Below are positions 34,042 to 43,025 of a stretch of DNA of 64,000 bases, one piece after another; the first letter of the stretch is position 1, and every line of letters begins with the position of its first letter. This DNA comes from an uncultured Lachnospiraceae bacterium (GTDB taxonomy: Bacteria > Bacillota > Clostridia > Lachnospirales > Lachnospiraceae): assembly GCA_934330725.1 (NCBI GenBank), contig CAKRGM010000001.1, positions 1-64,000 of the forward strand, written 5' to 3'. The notes under the pieces were generated by a model. That model did no database searches. It saw nothing but the letters and a program-made list of their open reading frames with translations, and had not been told where the DNA came from. Made by a program: the position numbers and the translations under genes.

Positions 34042-35407
34042 TAAGTACTGGGATTTTATTGATACACCAGCAAGAGCAGAATTTCTTGAAGGTTCTACGG
34101 CATCTGGAAAGACTACAACAGTTGCTGTAAAGTTTGTTATGAATGTAGCTGAATCTAATATGAAACTACATGTTATAGCCGGTAATACCACAGGTGTGAT
34201 TGAGAAGAATATTATCAATGCAGATATGGGACTGCTTCAGATATTCCCTAATTTGGAATATTGTGGTAATGGAGATAAAGAAAATAAGCTGCCACATATA
34301 AAATTCAGGGATGGCAGCAGTACAAAGATAATATATATCCTTGGTTATGATAATGCGAGCAAGTGGAAGAATGCCTTGGGTTCACAGTTCGGGTGTGTGT
34401 GGGTAGATGAATGTAATACGGCCAATATAGACTTCATACGTGAGATATTCGGACGATCTGAATATTTTGTAGGCACATTGAACCCGGATGCGCCTACGTT
34501 GCCCATATATTCAGAATACATTAATCATGCAAGGCCTGTAGATAAGTATAAAACAGATGTGCCAGAAGAAATCATGAAAGATTTGCAAGGGTGTGATCCA
34601 ATCAATAACTGGATATACTGGTTTTTTACATTTGAAGATAATATATCCATGACACCAGAGAAGATAGAACAGAAAAAGTTAAGCTATCCGCCGGGTACAA
34701 AGATATACAAGAATAAGATACTAGGCTTACGAGGTAAAGCTACTGGTCTTGTCTTTTGTAATTTCTGCAAGCGGCATATTCTTACTAAAGAACAGGCTAA
34801 AGCATTTGTAAAAGATGAATATAATGAAGAACAGGAAGAATGGTATGTAGTATATACGAGTGGTCTTGATACAGCGTATTCAAGCCAGTCGCCGGATACA
34901 ATAGCAATGAGCTTTATGGGAATAACTAATAAGGGCAGACTTGTTGTACTGGCTGAGAAAGTATATAATAATGCCTCACTTGATATACCTATTGCTCCTT
35001 CAGACACTGTGAAGAACTACATAGACTTCCTGGAGCGTTGCCGCAAGGAATGGGGCGGAATGGCGAAAAATGTATTTGTTGATTCAGCTGATCAGGCAAC
35101 CATAACGGAACTTAATAAATACAAGAGAGAACATATGGAGTGCCTGTATATATTCAATATGGCATATAAGAAAGTAACAATAATAGACAGAATTAATCTA
35201 CAGCTTGGCTGGATGTCTTTTAGTAAAGAAAAAGGCATAGAGCCAAGCTTTTATATTGTCGATACATGCACGAACTACAGAACAGAGCTTGAAGTATACA
35301 GCTGGAAAGAAGACAAGGACTGTGAGCCGGAAGATAGCAATGATCATATGGTAAACAGCGTGCAATATGGATGGATTCCATATCGCGATAAGATAGGCAG
35401 ACGATAG
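34028..35407 (+). CDS. terL: Terminase large subunit
   Basis: 459 residues, PBSX-type. Packaging ATPase with Walker A GSTASGKTT (Lys28) and Walker B CVWVDECN (about 124-131), followed by the C-terminal RNase H-like nuclease (GLDTAYSSQSPDT, VFVDSADQ, SNDHMVNSVQYGW). Start at 34028 with AAGGGGTG upstream. It is the motor that fills the head through the portal. The terminus type (cos or pac) cannot be told from this. Confidence 0.95.
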   Translation: MLLSDKYWDFIDTPARAEFLEGSTASGKTTTVAVKFVMNVAESNMKLHVIAGNTTGVIEKNIINADMGLLQIFPNLEYCGNGDKENKLPHIKFRDGSSTKIIYILGYDNASKWKNALGSQFGCVWVDECNTANIDFIREIFGRSEYFVGTLNPDAPTLPIYSEYINHARPVDKYKTDVPEEIMKDLQGCDPINNWIYWFFTFEDNISMTPEKIEQKKLSYPPGTKIYKNKILGLRGKATGLVFCNFCKRHILTKEQAKAFVKDEYNEEQEEWYVVYTSGLDTAYSSQSPDTIAMSFMGITNKGRLVVLAEKVYNNASLDIPIAPSDTVKNYIDFLERCRKEWGGMAKNVFVDSADQATITELNKYKREHMECLYIFNMAYKKVTIIDRINLQLGWMSFSKEKGIEPSFYIVDTCTNYRTELEVYSWKEDKDCEPEDSNDHMVNSVQYGWIPYRDKIGRR

Positions 35408-35420
35408 GAGAGTGAGAGAG

Positions 35421-36962
35421 GTGAACATATTTAGCACTATGGCAGATAAAGTAAGGCAGGGTATAAGAACGTGGCTTAGAATCCAGCCGGCGCAGAATGG
35501 AACATTTAACATTCAGGAAATGCTGGATTACGAAGGAAACGCTATAAAAAACAGAATATGGTACAGAGGAGTAAGTGAAGAACTTACGCAGTTGTATCAG
35601 CAGATAGCAGGAGATAAGACACGCTTCTGGGCTGCAAGATGTACACCAGGGATGGAGATGAGAAAAATCCATGTAGGAATCCCGGCCATGCTTGTAGATA
35701 TGCTTGCAGCTATCGTTGTTGGAGACATGAATGATATAGACGTAGATGATAAACTGAAAAACGAATGGCAGCAGATAGCAGATGACAATAAGTTTAAGGA
35801 GCTTGTAAAGGAGGCAATCACTGAAACGCTGTATATAGGTGATGGAGCATTTAAAGTGTCATTTGATACAAATATCAGTCAGTATCCGATTATAGAATTT
35901 TATCCCGGGGATAAAGTGGAATATGTGTATAACAGAGGCAGAATAATAGAGATAGTGTTTAAAACTGTATACCATGTTAAATCTAAAGAATATGTACTCT
36001 GTGAGCATTACGGAATAGGACATATTACATATGAACTGCTGGATGGCAGCAGAATTGTTGATGACATGTCAGTTGTTCCAGAGCTGGCGGGGCTAAAGCC
36101 GGTAACATGGCAGGATAAGTTTATGATGGCAGTGCCGTTAATGTTTTATAAATCAGCCAGGTATAAAGGCAGAGGCAAGAGCATATACGATATCAAGACA
36201 GATTGCTTTGACGCATTGGATGAAGCCTGGTCGCAGTGGATGGAGGCATTGAGACTTAATAAGACAAAAGATTACATTCCACTAAATATGCTACCAAGGA
36301 ATCCATACACAGGAGAAGTTATGGCACCTAATGCATTTGATAACATGTATATTCAGGTTGAAACATCAATGGGAGAAAGTGCAGTCAATAAGATAGAGAG
36401 GGAACAAAGTAATATTCCACATGAAAGTTATCTTGCAACATATATTACAGCACTGGATTTGTGCCTGCAGGGGATTATGTCCCCTTCTACATTAGGAATC
36501 GATGTCAAGAAGTTGGACAATGCTGATGCACAGCGCGAAAAAGAGAAAGCAACGTTGTATAGCCGCAATAATATAGTTGAACAGTTGCAGAAAGTACTGC
36601 CAAAGCTTGTAGATATTATATTTAAATCTATTAATACAATGAATAAGGCAGCAGTTGAGGATATTGAGGTAGATGTGACCTTTGGAGAATATGCTAATCC
36701 GTCTTTTGAGAGCCAGGTCGAGACAATCAGCAAGGCTAAGCAAGGCGGAATCATGAGCATAGAGGCATCAGTAGATGAACTTTATGGGGACACAAAAGAC
36801 CAGGAATGGAAAGATGAAGAGATAGCAAGATTGAAAGCGGAACAGGGGATATCTGATATGACAGAGCCTGATCTTAATATGGATGCCGGTGATTTTACAG
36901 TAGATACGACTGATATAAATCATAAAGGAACAAAACAGTCAGGAATAGTGCCTGAACAGTGA
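35421..36962 (+). CDS. Portal protein
   Basis: About 513 residues, SPP1 gp6-like, forming the dodecameric DNA channel. YKSARYKGRGKSIYD, ALDEAWSQWMEALR and LGIDVKKLDNADAQREKEKA are usual in this family. GTG at 35421 has GGAGAGTGAGAG before it; a GTG at 35412 is possible but too close to GGAG. Directly follows terL. Confidence 0.9.
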   Translation: MNIFSTMADKVRQGIRTWLRIQPAQNGTFNIQEMLDYEGNAIKNRIWYRGVSEELTQLYQQIAGDKTRFWAARCTPGMEMRKIHVGIPAMLVDMLAAIVVGDMNDIDVDDKLKNEWQQIADDNKFKELVKEAITETLYIGDGAFKVSFDTNISQYPIIEFYPGDKVEYVYNRGRIIEIVFKTVYHVKSKEYVLCEHYGIGHITYELLDGSRIVDDMSVVPELAGLKPVTWQDKFMMAVPLMFYKSARYKGRGKSIYDIKTDCFDALDEAWSQWMEALRLNKTKDYIPLNMLPRNPYTGEVMAPNAFDNMYIQVETSMGESAVNKIEREQSNIPHESYLATYITALDLCLQGIMSPSTLGIDVKKLDNADAQREKEKATLYSRNNIVEQLQKVLPKLVDIIFKSINTMNKAAVEDIEVDVTFGEYANPSFESQVETISKAKQGGIMSIEASVDELYGDTKDQEWKDEEIARLKAEQGISDMTEPDLNMDAGDFTVDTTDINHKGTKQSGIVPEQ

Positions 36963-36970
36963 GGTAGCAT

Positions 36971-38584
36971 ATGGCACTTAATACAGAATATGATATAGAG
37001 AAAGCCTTCCGGGCTATAGAAGATGAACTTATAGCATCCATGATAAGGAATCTTGCAGGGCACAGAGCCGAAGAAACAGATATGGGATTTAACTGGACAC
37101 AATGGCAGGTAGAACAGCTTAAGGCTCTGGAAAAATATAAGGCAGAAAATAGAAAGAACTTTTCATCAAGGTTTAGCAATATAAATGATTCCATAGATGC
37201 CATGATTGCTACTGCCAGACAGGAAGGCGGTACCAAACAGGAACAGAAGATATTAAGAGCATTGAAGAAAGGATTGAAAGCATCCAAGGTGTCACAGGGC
37301 GCCGAGGGTGCTTTTTTCAGGCTTAATACAAGAAAACTTAATGCCCTGATTAAAGCAACGAAAGCGGATTTTAACAGGGCAGAAAAAGCAATGCTTAGAA
37401 TGTCAGAGGATAAATATAGGCAGATAATATTTAATGCTCAGGTATATGCAAATACGGGTGCAGGTACCTACGAGAAAGCAGTTGATATGGCAACTAAGGA
37501 TTTTCTTAAGGCTGGTATCAATTGTATTGAATATGCAAATGGCGCAAGGCATACAATGAAAGACTATGCCAGGATGGCAATTCAGACAGCTAATAAACGT
37601 GCATATTTGACCGGTGAGGGCGAAATGAGACAGTCTTGGGGAATTAGTACTGTTATTATGAATAAACGTGCTAATGCGTGTCCTAAGTGCCTTCCTTTTG
37701 TTGGAAAAGTGCTTATAGATGATGTATGGAGTGGAGGTAAGGCGTCTGATGGACCTTATCCGCTTATGTCCTCTGCTATGGCAGCAGGGTTATATCATCC
37801 AAACTGTAAAGATATACATACAACATATTTTCCGGAGCTGGACGAAGAGCCAGACAGCAAGTTCACAAAGAAAGAACTTGAACAGGTTAAGGAAGATTAC
37901 AGGCAGGACCAGAAACAGCAATATGCCGGAAGAATGGTTGAACAGTTCTCCAGATTGTCAATGTACTCACTGGATCCTGATAATCAGAAGATGTATGAGG
38001 CAAGGAAGGAGCAGTGGGAGAATGTAAGATTTAAGACTGGCACATCTGATACAGAAGATTATGTAGAAGAACAAAGGTTGAAATCATTCTTTGGAAGACC
38101 ACAGGATATAACTCAGGAATGGAAAAAGGCAGACCAAAGGATAGGTAAGATAGAAGATATGTTTGAATATACCATTGATGATAAAACATATAATGTAGAT
38201 GGCAAAAAGGTATTGCTGGATTATTCTATACATGAAAAGAATATCGCTCAATTAATAGCAAATGAAACAGGAAAAAATATAAAAATGGTGCCACGAATAA
38301 CATATCCGCAAGGTATACAAACACCGGATTATTTGATAGATGGTGTTAGATTTGATTTAAAGACTCCATTGGGTAATGGTAAAAATACTATATATGGCAT
38401 GGTAAAATCAAAAAAGAGACAAGCAAATAACTTTGTTATATGTGCTGATAAAACAGAACTGAGTATCGAAGAGTTAAAGAGACAAATATTGGATATTTAT
38501 CATTCTAAGAATACATCTTTTGTAGATACGATTATTCTTATAAAAGGTGATAAAATAATTAATGTTTATAAGAGAAATAAATAG
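36971..38584 (+). CDS. Minor capsid (MuF-like) protein with C-terminal nuclease toxin domain
   Basis: 537 residues. The first 300 are a minor capsid protein 2/MuF domain, with the helical region and MNKRANACPKCLPFVGKV ... YHPNCKDIHTTYFPE. The end (about 385-537) is unrelated to capsid assembly: YSIHEKNIAQLIANETGKNI, then PDYLIDGVRFDLKTP (a PD-(D/E)xK-type D...DxK site), YGMVKSKKRQANNFV and a short basic tail, as in CdiA C-terminal tRNase/DNase toxins. Such MuF-toxin fusions form a known family in temperate phages. The domain is AT-richer than the front part. No evident immunity gene follows. It may be injected with the DNA. Confidence 0.82.
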   Translation: MALNTEYDIEKAFRAIEDELIASMIRNLAGHRAEETDMGFNWTQWQVEQLKALEKYKAENRKNFSSRFSNINDSIDAMIATARQEGGTKQEQKILRALKKGLKASKVSQGAEGAFFRLNTRKLNALIKATKADFNRAEKAMLRMSEDKYRQIIFNAQVYANTGAGTYEKAVDMATKDFLKAGINCIEYANGARHTMKDYARMAIQTANKRAYLTGEGEMRQSWGISTVIMNKRANACPKCLPFVGKVLIDDVWSGGKASDGPYPLMSSAMAAGLYHPNCKDIHTTYFPELDEEPDSKFTKKELEQVKEDYRQDQKQQYAGRMVEQFSRLSMYSLDPDNQKMYEARKEQWENVRFKTGTSDTEDYVEEQRLKSFFGRPQDITQEWKKADQRIGKIEDMFEYTIDDKTYNVDGKKVLLDYSIHEKNIAQLIANETGKNIKMVPRITYPQGIQTPDYLIDGVRFDLKTPLGNGKNTIYGMVKSKKRQANNFVICADKTELSIEELKRQILDIYHSKNTSFVDTIILIKGDKIINVYKRNK

Positions 38585-38649
38585 GAGCTGTTTTCGCTCC
38601 CGGCAACCTTAAATAATTAAGGGCAAAAGGGGGAACAAAACAACTCCTA
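38582..38649. other. Long hairpin behind the toxin-tailed gene
   Basis: Nested arms pair TAGGAG/CTCCTA, TGTTTT/AAAACA, CTCCC/GGGGG and CCTTAA/TTAAGG around an ATAA tetraloop; the outer arm includes the stop codon. No T run follows on either strand, so it is not a plain terminator. A minus-strand promoter (38667-38694) points into it. Confidence 0.7.
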
Positions 38650-38666
38650 TAAGATATCTTAATTCT

Positions 38667-38694
38667 ATTATATGCAAAACAAAGAAAAAATCAA
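38667..38694 (-). promoter_or_regulatory. Minus-strand promoter facing the toxin domain
   Basis: On the minus strand TTGATT, 16 bp, TATAAT. Transcription would begin near 38660, pass through the hairpin at 38582-38649 and continue antisense to the toxin-coding end. No minus-strand ORF of note follows. Confidence 0.5.
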
Positions 38695-38745
38695 CAGTTT
38701 TGTGGCATTTTTATACCCAATTTTAGCAAAGAAAGGAACGGAAAA

Positions 38746-39009
38746 ATGTTAAAAAAGAAAGAAAATGTAACAACAACGGTAACAACAAACATTAGCGCAG
38801 AAAGCGTGGTTGAAAAAGATGATGGCCAGGTAGTTGTTTTAAGCATGAGTGCAACAATCAGCAAGATAAATGATAAAGTATCAGGATATGTGCAGAATAG
38901 CAAGAATATTTTTGATGTAGATTTGTACAATGAGAATGAAGAGACTTGCAAGGCAGATATCAAGGAATTTGATGATTATGTTAATGGATTATTAAAGCCG
39001 GCAGAATAG
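38746..39009 (+). CDS. Small conserved phage head-region protein
   Basis: 87 residues, MLKKKENVTTTVTTNISAES..., beta-rich front and helical end. Similar small proteins often lie between portal/MuF and capsid genes; no function known. GAAAGGAACGG precedes the ATG. Because it follows the toxin domain it could be thought an immunity protein, but its type also occurs without toxin domains, so I doubt it. Confidence 0.68.
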   Translation: MLKKKENVTTTVTTNISAESVVEKDDGQVVVLSMSATISKINDKVSGYVQNSKNIFDVDLYNENEETCKADIKEFDDYVNGLLKPAE

Positions 39010-39054
39010 GAAAAATTTGGTTACGATGACACTTAGGAAAGTGAGGCATTAAAG

Positions 39055-39504
39055 ATGAAGAAATATATAGGAACAAAGGTAGTTGAAGCAGAGTTGATGG
39101 ATAGAGGTGAGTATAATACTTACAGAGGATGGCAGATACCAAATGACGAAAATCCAGCGGATGAAGGATATCATATAAGATATCCTGATGGATATGAGAG
39201 CTGGTGTCCTAAGAAGCAGTTTGAGGAAGCATATAGAAGATGCAATAACATGACATTTGGTCTTGCGATTGAAGTAATGAAAAAAGGAAAAAGAGTTGCG
39301 AGAAGAGGATGGAATGGCAGGAATCAGTATATAGAATTGGCAACTAGCATATCATACAAAAATGCAGAGAATAAAATTATTAATTGCGAACACGAGGTGA
39401 TAGGTAACAAAGCCATAGCATTTGTAGGAACATCAGGAGTGCAGATGGGATGGCTTGCATCTCAGGCAGATATGCTTGCAGAAGATTGGTGCATAGTAGA
39501 ATAA
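39055..39504 (+). CDS. Tad2-like (DUF2829) protein, candidate Thoeris inhibitor
   Basis: 149 residues. The C-terminal half (about 63-149: MTFGLAIEVMKKGKRVARRG, GWNGRNQYIEL, MGWLASQADMLAEDWCIVE) is a DUF2829 domain, the fold of the Thoeris anti-defence protein Tad2, which sequesters the cyclic ADP-ribose signal. The first 60 residues (RGEYNTYRGWQIPNDENP...GYESWCPKKQFEEAY) are a separate small domain often fused to it. Many DUF2829 proteins are untested, so activity here is inference. Location between head genes is usual for accessory cargo. Confidence 0.75.
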   Translation: MKKYIGTKVVEAELMDRGEYNTYRGWQIPNDENPADEGYHIRYPDGYESWCPKKQFEEAYRRCNNMTFGLAIEVMKKGKRVARRGWNGRNQYIELATSISYKNAENKIINCEHEVIGNKAIAFVGTSGVQMGWLASQADMLAEDWCIVE

Positions 39505-39511
39505 TTCAAAG

Positions 39512-39525
39512 TTGCACCGGTGCAA
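39512..39525. repeat. TTGCACCGGTGCAA palindrome, copy 3 (intergenic)
   Basis: The only non-coding copy, 8 bp after the Tad2-like stop codon; here symmetrical over 16 bp as GTTGCACCGGTGCAAC (39511-39526). Confidence 0.95.
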
Positions 39526-39644
39526 CAGAATAATGACGATAAACACGCATAGTAAACGCTGTGGGTGTTATTTTTTATGCCCAAGACTTAATGGCACTAA
39601 ACTTTAGGAAAATGCCGACGGGCGGTAAACGGAAAGGAGCAGGT

Positions 39645-40289
39645 ATGAGAAAGATATTACCTATTAATCTGCAGTTCTTCGCAGAAGGCGGAGATGGTAA
39701 CAGCGGCCAGAATAACGCTGGAGGAACTAATAACAATGCGGCAGGACAGAATACAGGAGTACAGAATAGTCAGGGTTCAGCTGGAATTGACTATGACAAG
39801 ATTCAGCAGATGTTAGATACTGCCACAGCCAAGAAAGAAAATGCTGTACTTAAGAGCTATTTCCAGCAGCAGGGATTATCAGAAGATGAAGTTAACCAGG
39901 CTATAGCAACATTTAAGCAGAATAAGGCACAGCAGACAGCACAACAGCAGAATGATACAGCACAGCTGCAGAATCAGGTGGCAGCAGCTAATCAGGAAAC
40001 GGAAAAGGTTCGTATAGAACTGGCAGCTACACAGGTAGCTATGACACTTGGAATAGATTCCAAGACACTTCCATATGTCCTTAAGATGGCTGATTTCAGT
40101 AAGGCTAAGGGCACAGATGGAGAGATATCAGATGACAACATCAAGGCTGCACTCGAACAGGTACTTAAAGACGTACCAGCGCTTAAGCCGGTAGCTGCAA
40201 GTTCTTCAGGGTTCCAGTTAGGAGGACCGGGGAACAATGGAAACAATTCAACGAACGAAGAGGCGTTAAAAAAGGCCTTCGGATTATAA
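39645..40289 (+). CDS. Phage scaffolding protein
   Basis: 214 residues from 39645 (AAAGGAGC upstream). Starts MRKILPINLQFFAEGGDG; the LPINLQFFAE start is typical of Firmicutes phage scaffold and capsid proteins. It is followed by a Gly/Asn/Gln-rich linker and a long coiled coil (TAQQQNDTAQLQNQ...), and ends with EEALKKAFGL. It guides capsid assembly and lies directly before the capsid gene. Confidence 0.88.
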   Translation: MRKILPINLQFFAEGGDGNSGQNNAGGTNNNAAGQNTGVQNSQGSAGIDYDKIQQMLDTATAKKENAVLKSYFQQQGLSEDEVNQAIATFKQNKAQQTAQQQNDTAQLQNQVAAANQETEKVRIELAATQVAMTLGIDSKTLPYVLKMADFSKAKGTDGEISDDNIKAALEQVLKDVPALKPVAASSSGFQLGGPGNNGNNSTNEEALKKAFGL

Positions 40290-40306
40290 GAAAGAGAGGA
40301 AAAAAC

Positions 40307-41203
40307 ATGGCAGTTTATGATTATGCTACACAGTTTACACAATTGTTACAACAGAAGTATTCCAAAGAGCTTTGCTCATATGAGTTAACACAGTCTAATC
40401 CACAGGTAACATTTATAAATGCACAGACAATTAAATTACCAAGGATGACGGTAAGCGGTTATAAAGATCACACAAGAACTCCAGGATTTAACGCAGGCAC
40501 ATTAAGTAATGACTGGGAAGCCAAGAAGTTAACACATGATAGAGATATTGAACTCTTCGTGGATCCTATGGACATTGATGAGACTAATCTTACATTATCA
40601 GTTGCGAACATTCAGAACACATTTGAAACAGAGCAGGCAATTCCTGAAAAGGACTCTTACAGGTTCTCTAAGCTTTATACAGAGCTTAAGACATATAAGA
40701 ATGCTAATATTGACCATACAGAAATCACAGCGGCTAATTTTCTCAGTATGTTTGATGATTATATGGCACAGATGGATGAAGATGAAGTACCTGAGGAAGG
40801 AAGAATACTGTATCTTACACCGGCAATGAGAAAAATTGCAAAGGAGGCAGAGGGCATTCAGAGGATGATTACAGTCAATGGAGGTTCTACAGCAATTAAT
40901 CGTAATGTGCATAGTCTTGATGATGTGGTAATAAAGCCGGTACCATCAAGCAGAATGAAGACAGTATATGACTTCACAGAGGGTTGCAAGGCTGGAGCTT
41001 CCGCCAAGCAGATTAATATGATCCTTATACATCCGTCATGTGTAGTGTGCAGGAACAAGTATAGCTACATTAAACTGTTCACACCTGGCACAGACTCAAG
41101 AACAGCTGATGGATATCTTTATCAGAATCGTAATTATGGCGATTTATTCCTTTTGGAAAAGAAGGCAGCAGGCTGTAGGATAAATGCTGTAGCAGAGGAT
41201 TAA
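40307..41203 (+). CDS. Major capsid protein
   Basis: 298 residues. Follows scaffold by 17 nt with AGAGAGG before the ATG. VYDYATQFTQLLQQKYSKEL, LFVDPMDIDETN and VIKPVPSSRMKT are characteristic of Firmicutes siphovirus capsid proteins of the HK97 fold. No protease gene is present; scaffold is separate. Confidence 0.92.
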   Translation: MAVYDYATQFTQLLQQKYSKELCSYELTQSNPQVTFINAQTIKLPRMTVSGYKDHTRTPGFNAGTLSNDWEAKKLTHDRDIELFVDPMDIDETNLTLSVANIQNTFETEQAIPEKDSYRFSKLYTELKTYKNANIDHTEITAANFLSMFDDYMAQMDEDEVPEEGRILYLTPAMRKIAKEAEGIQRMITVNGGSTAINRNVHSLDDVVIKPVPSSRMKTVYDFTEGCKAGASAKQINMILIHPSCVVCRNKYSYIKLFTPGTDSRTADGYLYQNRNYGDLFLLEKKAAGCRINAVAED

Positions 41204-41222
41204 TAGCTGGAAAGGAGTCTAC

Positions 41223-41483
41223 ATGAAAGCAATAAAAGCAAATAAAGAATATGTAATCACAGAGCAGGAAAAGGATAGATATATTGCAGAAGGATATGAT
41301 ATCTACGAAAATGACAAGGTGATTGCGTATGGTAGAGGTAAGACAGTTTCTTACGAGAAGTATAAGGCGGTAGTAGATGAATTGGAAGCTCTTAAAGAGG
41401 AAAAAACAGAAGAGACAGAAAAAAACAATAAAACATCTAAGCTGACAAAATCTAAAACCGCGGGTACTTCGGAAGTGGAGTAA
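41223..41483 (+). CDS. Small head-region protein
   Basis: 86 residues. MKAIKANKEYVITEQEKDRY... with a charged Lys/Thr/Glu-rich tail. Between capsid and connector genes; resembles small head decoration or Rho-N-like phage proteins. Function not known. Confidence 0.65.
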   Translation: MKAIKANKEYVITEQEKDRYIAEGYDIYENDKVIAYGRGKTVSYEKYKAVVDELEALKEEKTEETEKNNKTSKLTKSKTAGTSEVE

Positions 41484-41487
41484 GCCT

Positions 41488-41862
41488 ATGGTATATGCAA
41501 GTAAAGAACAGTACCTGAGTGAATATAATCTAATTCCAGAGGAACAGATAGATAGAAGATTAAAGCAGGCGAGCCGGCATATCGACTCGCTTACTTTCAA
41601 TCGTATAACAGCAAGAGGATTTGATAATCTGACAGAGTTCCAGCAGGCTATTGTAATAGACGTATGCTGCGAGATGGCTGATTTTGAGTATGAGAACGAA
41701 GATATGATTAACATTGTGCTGCAGAGTTACTCAATTAATGGTGCATCTATGCAGTTTGGCAGCAGTTGGAATATTCTTGTACAGAATGGTATAGCTGTAA
41801 AGCGTGATACATACCAGGTACTTTGTCAGACCGGCTTGTGTTGTCTGGGGGTGCGTATATGA
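41488..41862 (+). CDS. Head-tail connector (gp6-like adaptor)
   Basis: 124 residues, helical: YLSEYNLIPEEQIDRRLKQA, DNLTEFQQAIVIDVCCEMAD. Fits the head-completion adaptor family (SPP1 gp15/HK97 gp6 type). Its stop overlaps the next start (ATGA). Confidence 0.8.
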   Translation: MVYASKEQYLSEYNLIPEEQIDRRLKQASRHIDSLTFNRITARGFDNLTEFQQAIVIDVCCEMADFEYENEDMINIVLQSYSINGASMQFGSSWNILVQNGIAVKRDTYQVLCQTGLCCLGVRI

Positions 41863-42197
41863 GATTTCCATGTTTGATACGAAAGAATATGTGTAAGACG
41901 GATGTACATCTTGAGATAGAGCAGGAAGGACGTAATGTCTATGGCGAACCCTTAGAACCTGTAATATGGGATGGAAAATGTAATTATCAGGATAGTGGTA
42001 AAACAGTACTGACCGCAGAAAAACAGCTTATACAGCTTGAAGGATGTGCTTTGATACCCGGAGATATCGCACCGGAGCTTCCAGTTATAACCAAGGGAGA
42101 TATTGTAGTATATGGGGTAACAAGACATATATACAAAGGCACTAAAGCACGTAATCCGGATGGAACAGTAAATTATACAAGATTGGATGTGATGTAA
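41859..42197 (+). CDS. Head-tail stopper/closure protein
   Basis: 112 residues from the ATG at 41859 (GGGGGTG upstream). Beta-rich with CNYQDSGKTVLTAEKQ and KGDIVVYGVTRHIYKGTKAR, as in the SPP1 gp16-like stopper family. Position after the adaptor supports this. Overlaps its neighbours by 1-4 bp. Confidence 0.72.
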   Translation: MRFPCLIRKNMCKTDVHLEIEQEGRNVYGEPLEPVIWDGKCNYQDSGKTVLTAEKQLIQLEGCALIPGDIAPELPVITKGDIVVYGVTRHIYKGTKARNPDGTVNYTRLDVM

Positions 42198-42616
42198 TGG
42201 CGAAGAATGTAAAATCTACAGTGAAGCTTAATATGCCTGTGGTAAGAAGATTAACAGCCGCTGCACAGGTATCACTTACACAGACAGCAGAGGCTATACA
42301 TACGAATGTAGTGCAATGCCAGGTAATGCCAAGAGATAGTGGTACTTTACAGAATGAGAGTACCTTTGTATATACGCAGGATATTGCCAATGGTAAGGTA
42401 CAGCTTATATCCAGTACACCATATGCAAGAAGATTATATTATCATCCGGAATATAACTTTCATCAGTCGCCATGGACAGATGACCAGGGTAAGAGACATG
42501 AAGGTAATGCTAATGCTAAGGGAAGATGGCTTGATGATTATCTTAAAGGTGGTAAGAAACAGGACTTTGCTCATAAAACATTTAAAAGGTTATATAGAAG
42601 AAATGCGGGGTTATGA
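42197..42616 (+). CDS. HK97 gp10-like tail-joining/minor capsid protein
   Basis: 139 residues. TAEAIHTNVVQCQVMPRDSG...STPYARRLYYHPEYNFHQ...GRWLDDYL is the pattern of the HK97 gp10/minor capsid family that joins head and tail. Overlaps its neighbours (ATGG and ATGA starts). Confidence 0.8.
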   Translation: MAKNVKSTVKLNMPVVRRLTAAAQVSLTQTAEAIHTNVVQCQVMPRDSGTLQNESTFVYTQDIANGKVQLISSTPYARRLYYHPEYNFHQSPWTDDQGKRHEGNANAKGRWLDDYLKGGKKQDFAHKTFKRLYRRNAGL

Positions 42617-43023
42617 TGTTAGGAATAGGTGATGTGAGAGATTATATCGCGAGCCTTGGAATAACTGCTAATGACCATGTGTATTGTGGCAAGTTGGACA
42701 GTAAACTTGACAAAAGCATAGGTGTGTATCCACAGAAGAGAGAAGGCAGAGCGATACAGGCGGTAGGAGGTAACAAGAACAGTTCATACTGTATTAAAAG
42801 CATAAGTATATTAGTTCATTGGAATAAATCGGTTAAAGATACAGAAAAGGTATCAAACACTCTGTTCGATAAGCTTAGAAACGCAATAAATGTAACAATT
42901 AATAATACGCATATGTTATTTACATGTATGCAGTGCCCCGAACCAATTCCGGTCGATACAGATGAAAAAGGGATATTTGAATATGTAATTGAACTTGATT
43001 TTTATTATGAAAGGAATGATTAA
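42613..43023 (+). CDS. Tail-completion/minor capsid protein
   Basis: 136 residues. VYCGKLDSKLDKSIGVYPQK and GIFEYVIELDFYYER suggest the tail-terminator-like minor capsid family (SPP1 gp17-like). In the standard place before the tail tube gene. Confidence 0.75.
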   Translation: MMLGIGDVRDYIASLGITANDHVYCGKLDSKLDKSIGVYPQKREGRAIQAVGGNKNSSYCIKSISILVHWNKSVKDTEKVSNTLFDKLRNAINVTINNTHMLFTCMQCPEPIPVDTDEKGIFEYVIELDFYYERND

Positions 43024-43025
43024 AA

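Noticed and set aside
38746..39009. Immunity gene for the MuF toxin domain
   Set aside because: Only its position speaks for it. Similar small beta proteins are found in head regions without toxin domains.
41079..41714. 211-residue minus-strand frame across capsid-connector genes
   Set aside because: Overlaps three well-supported genes in the late operon and has no start signal; a shadow frame.
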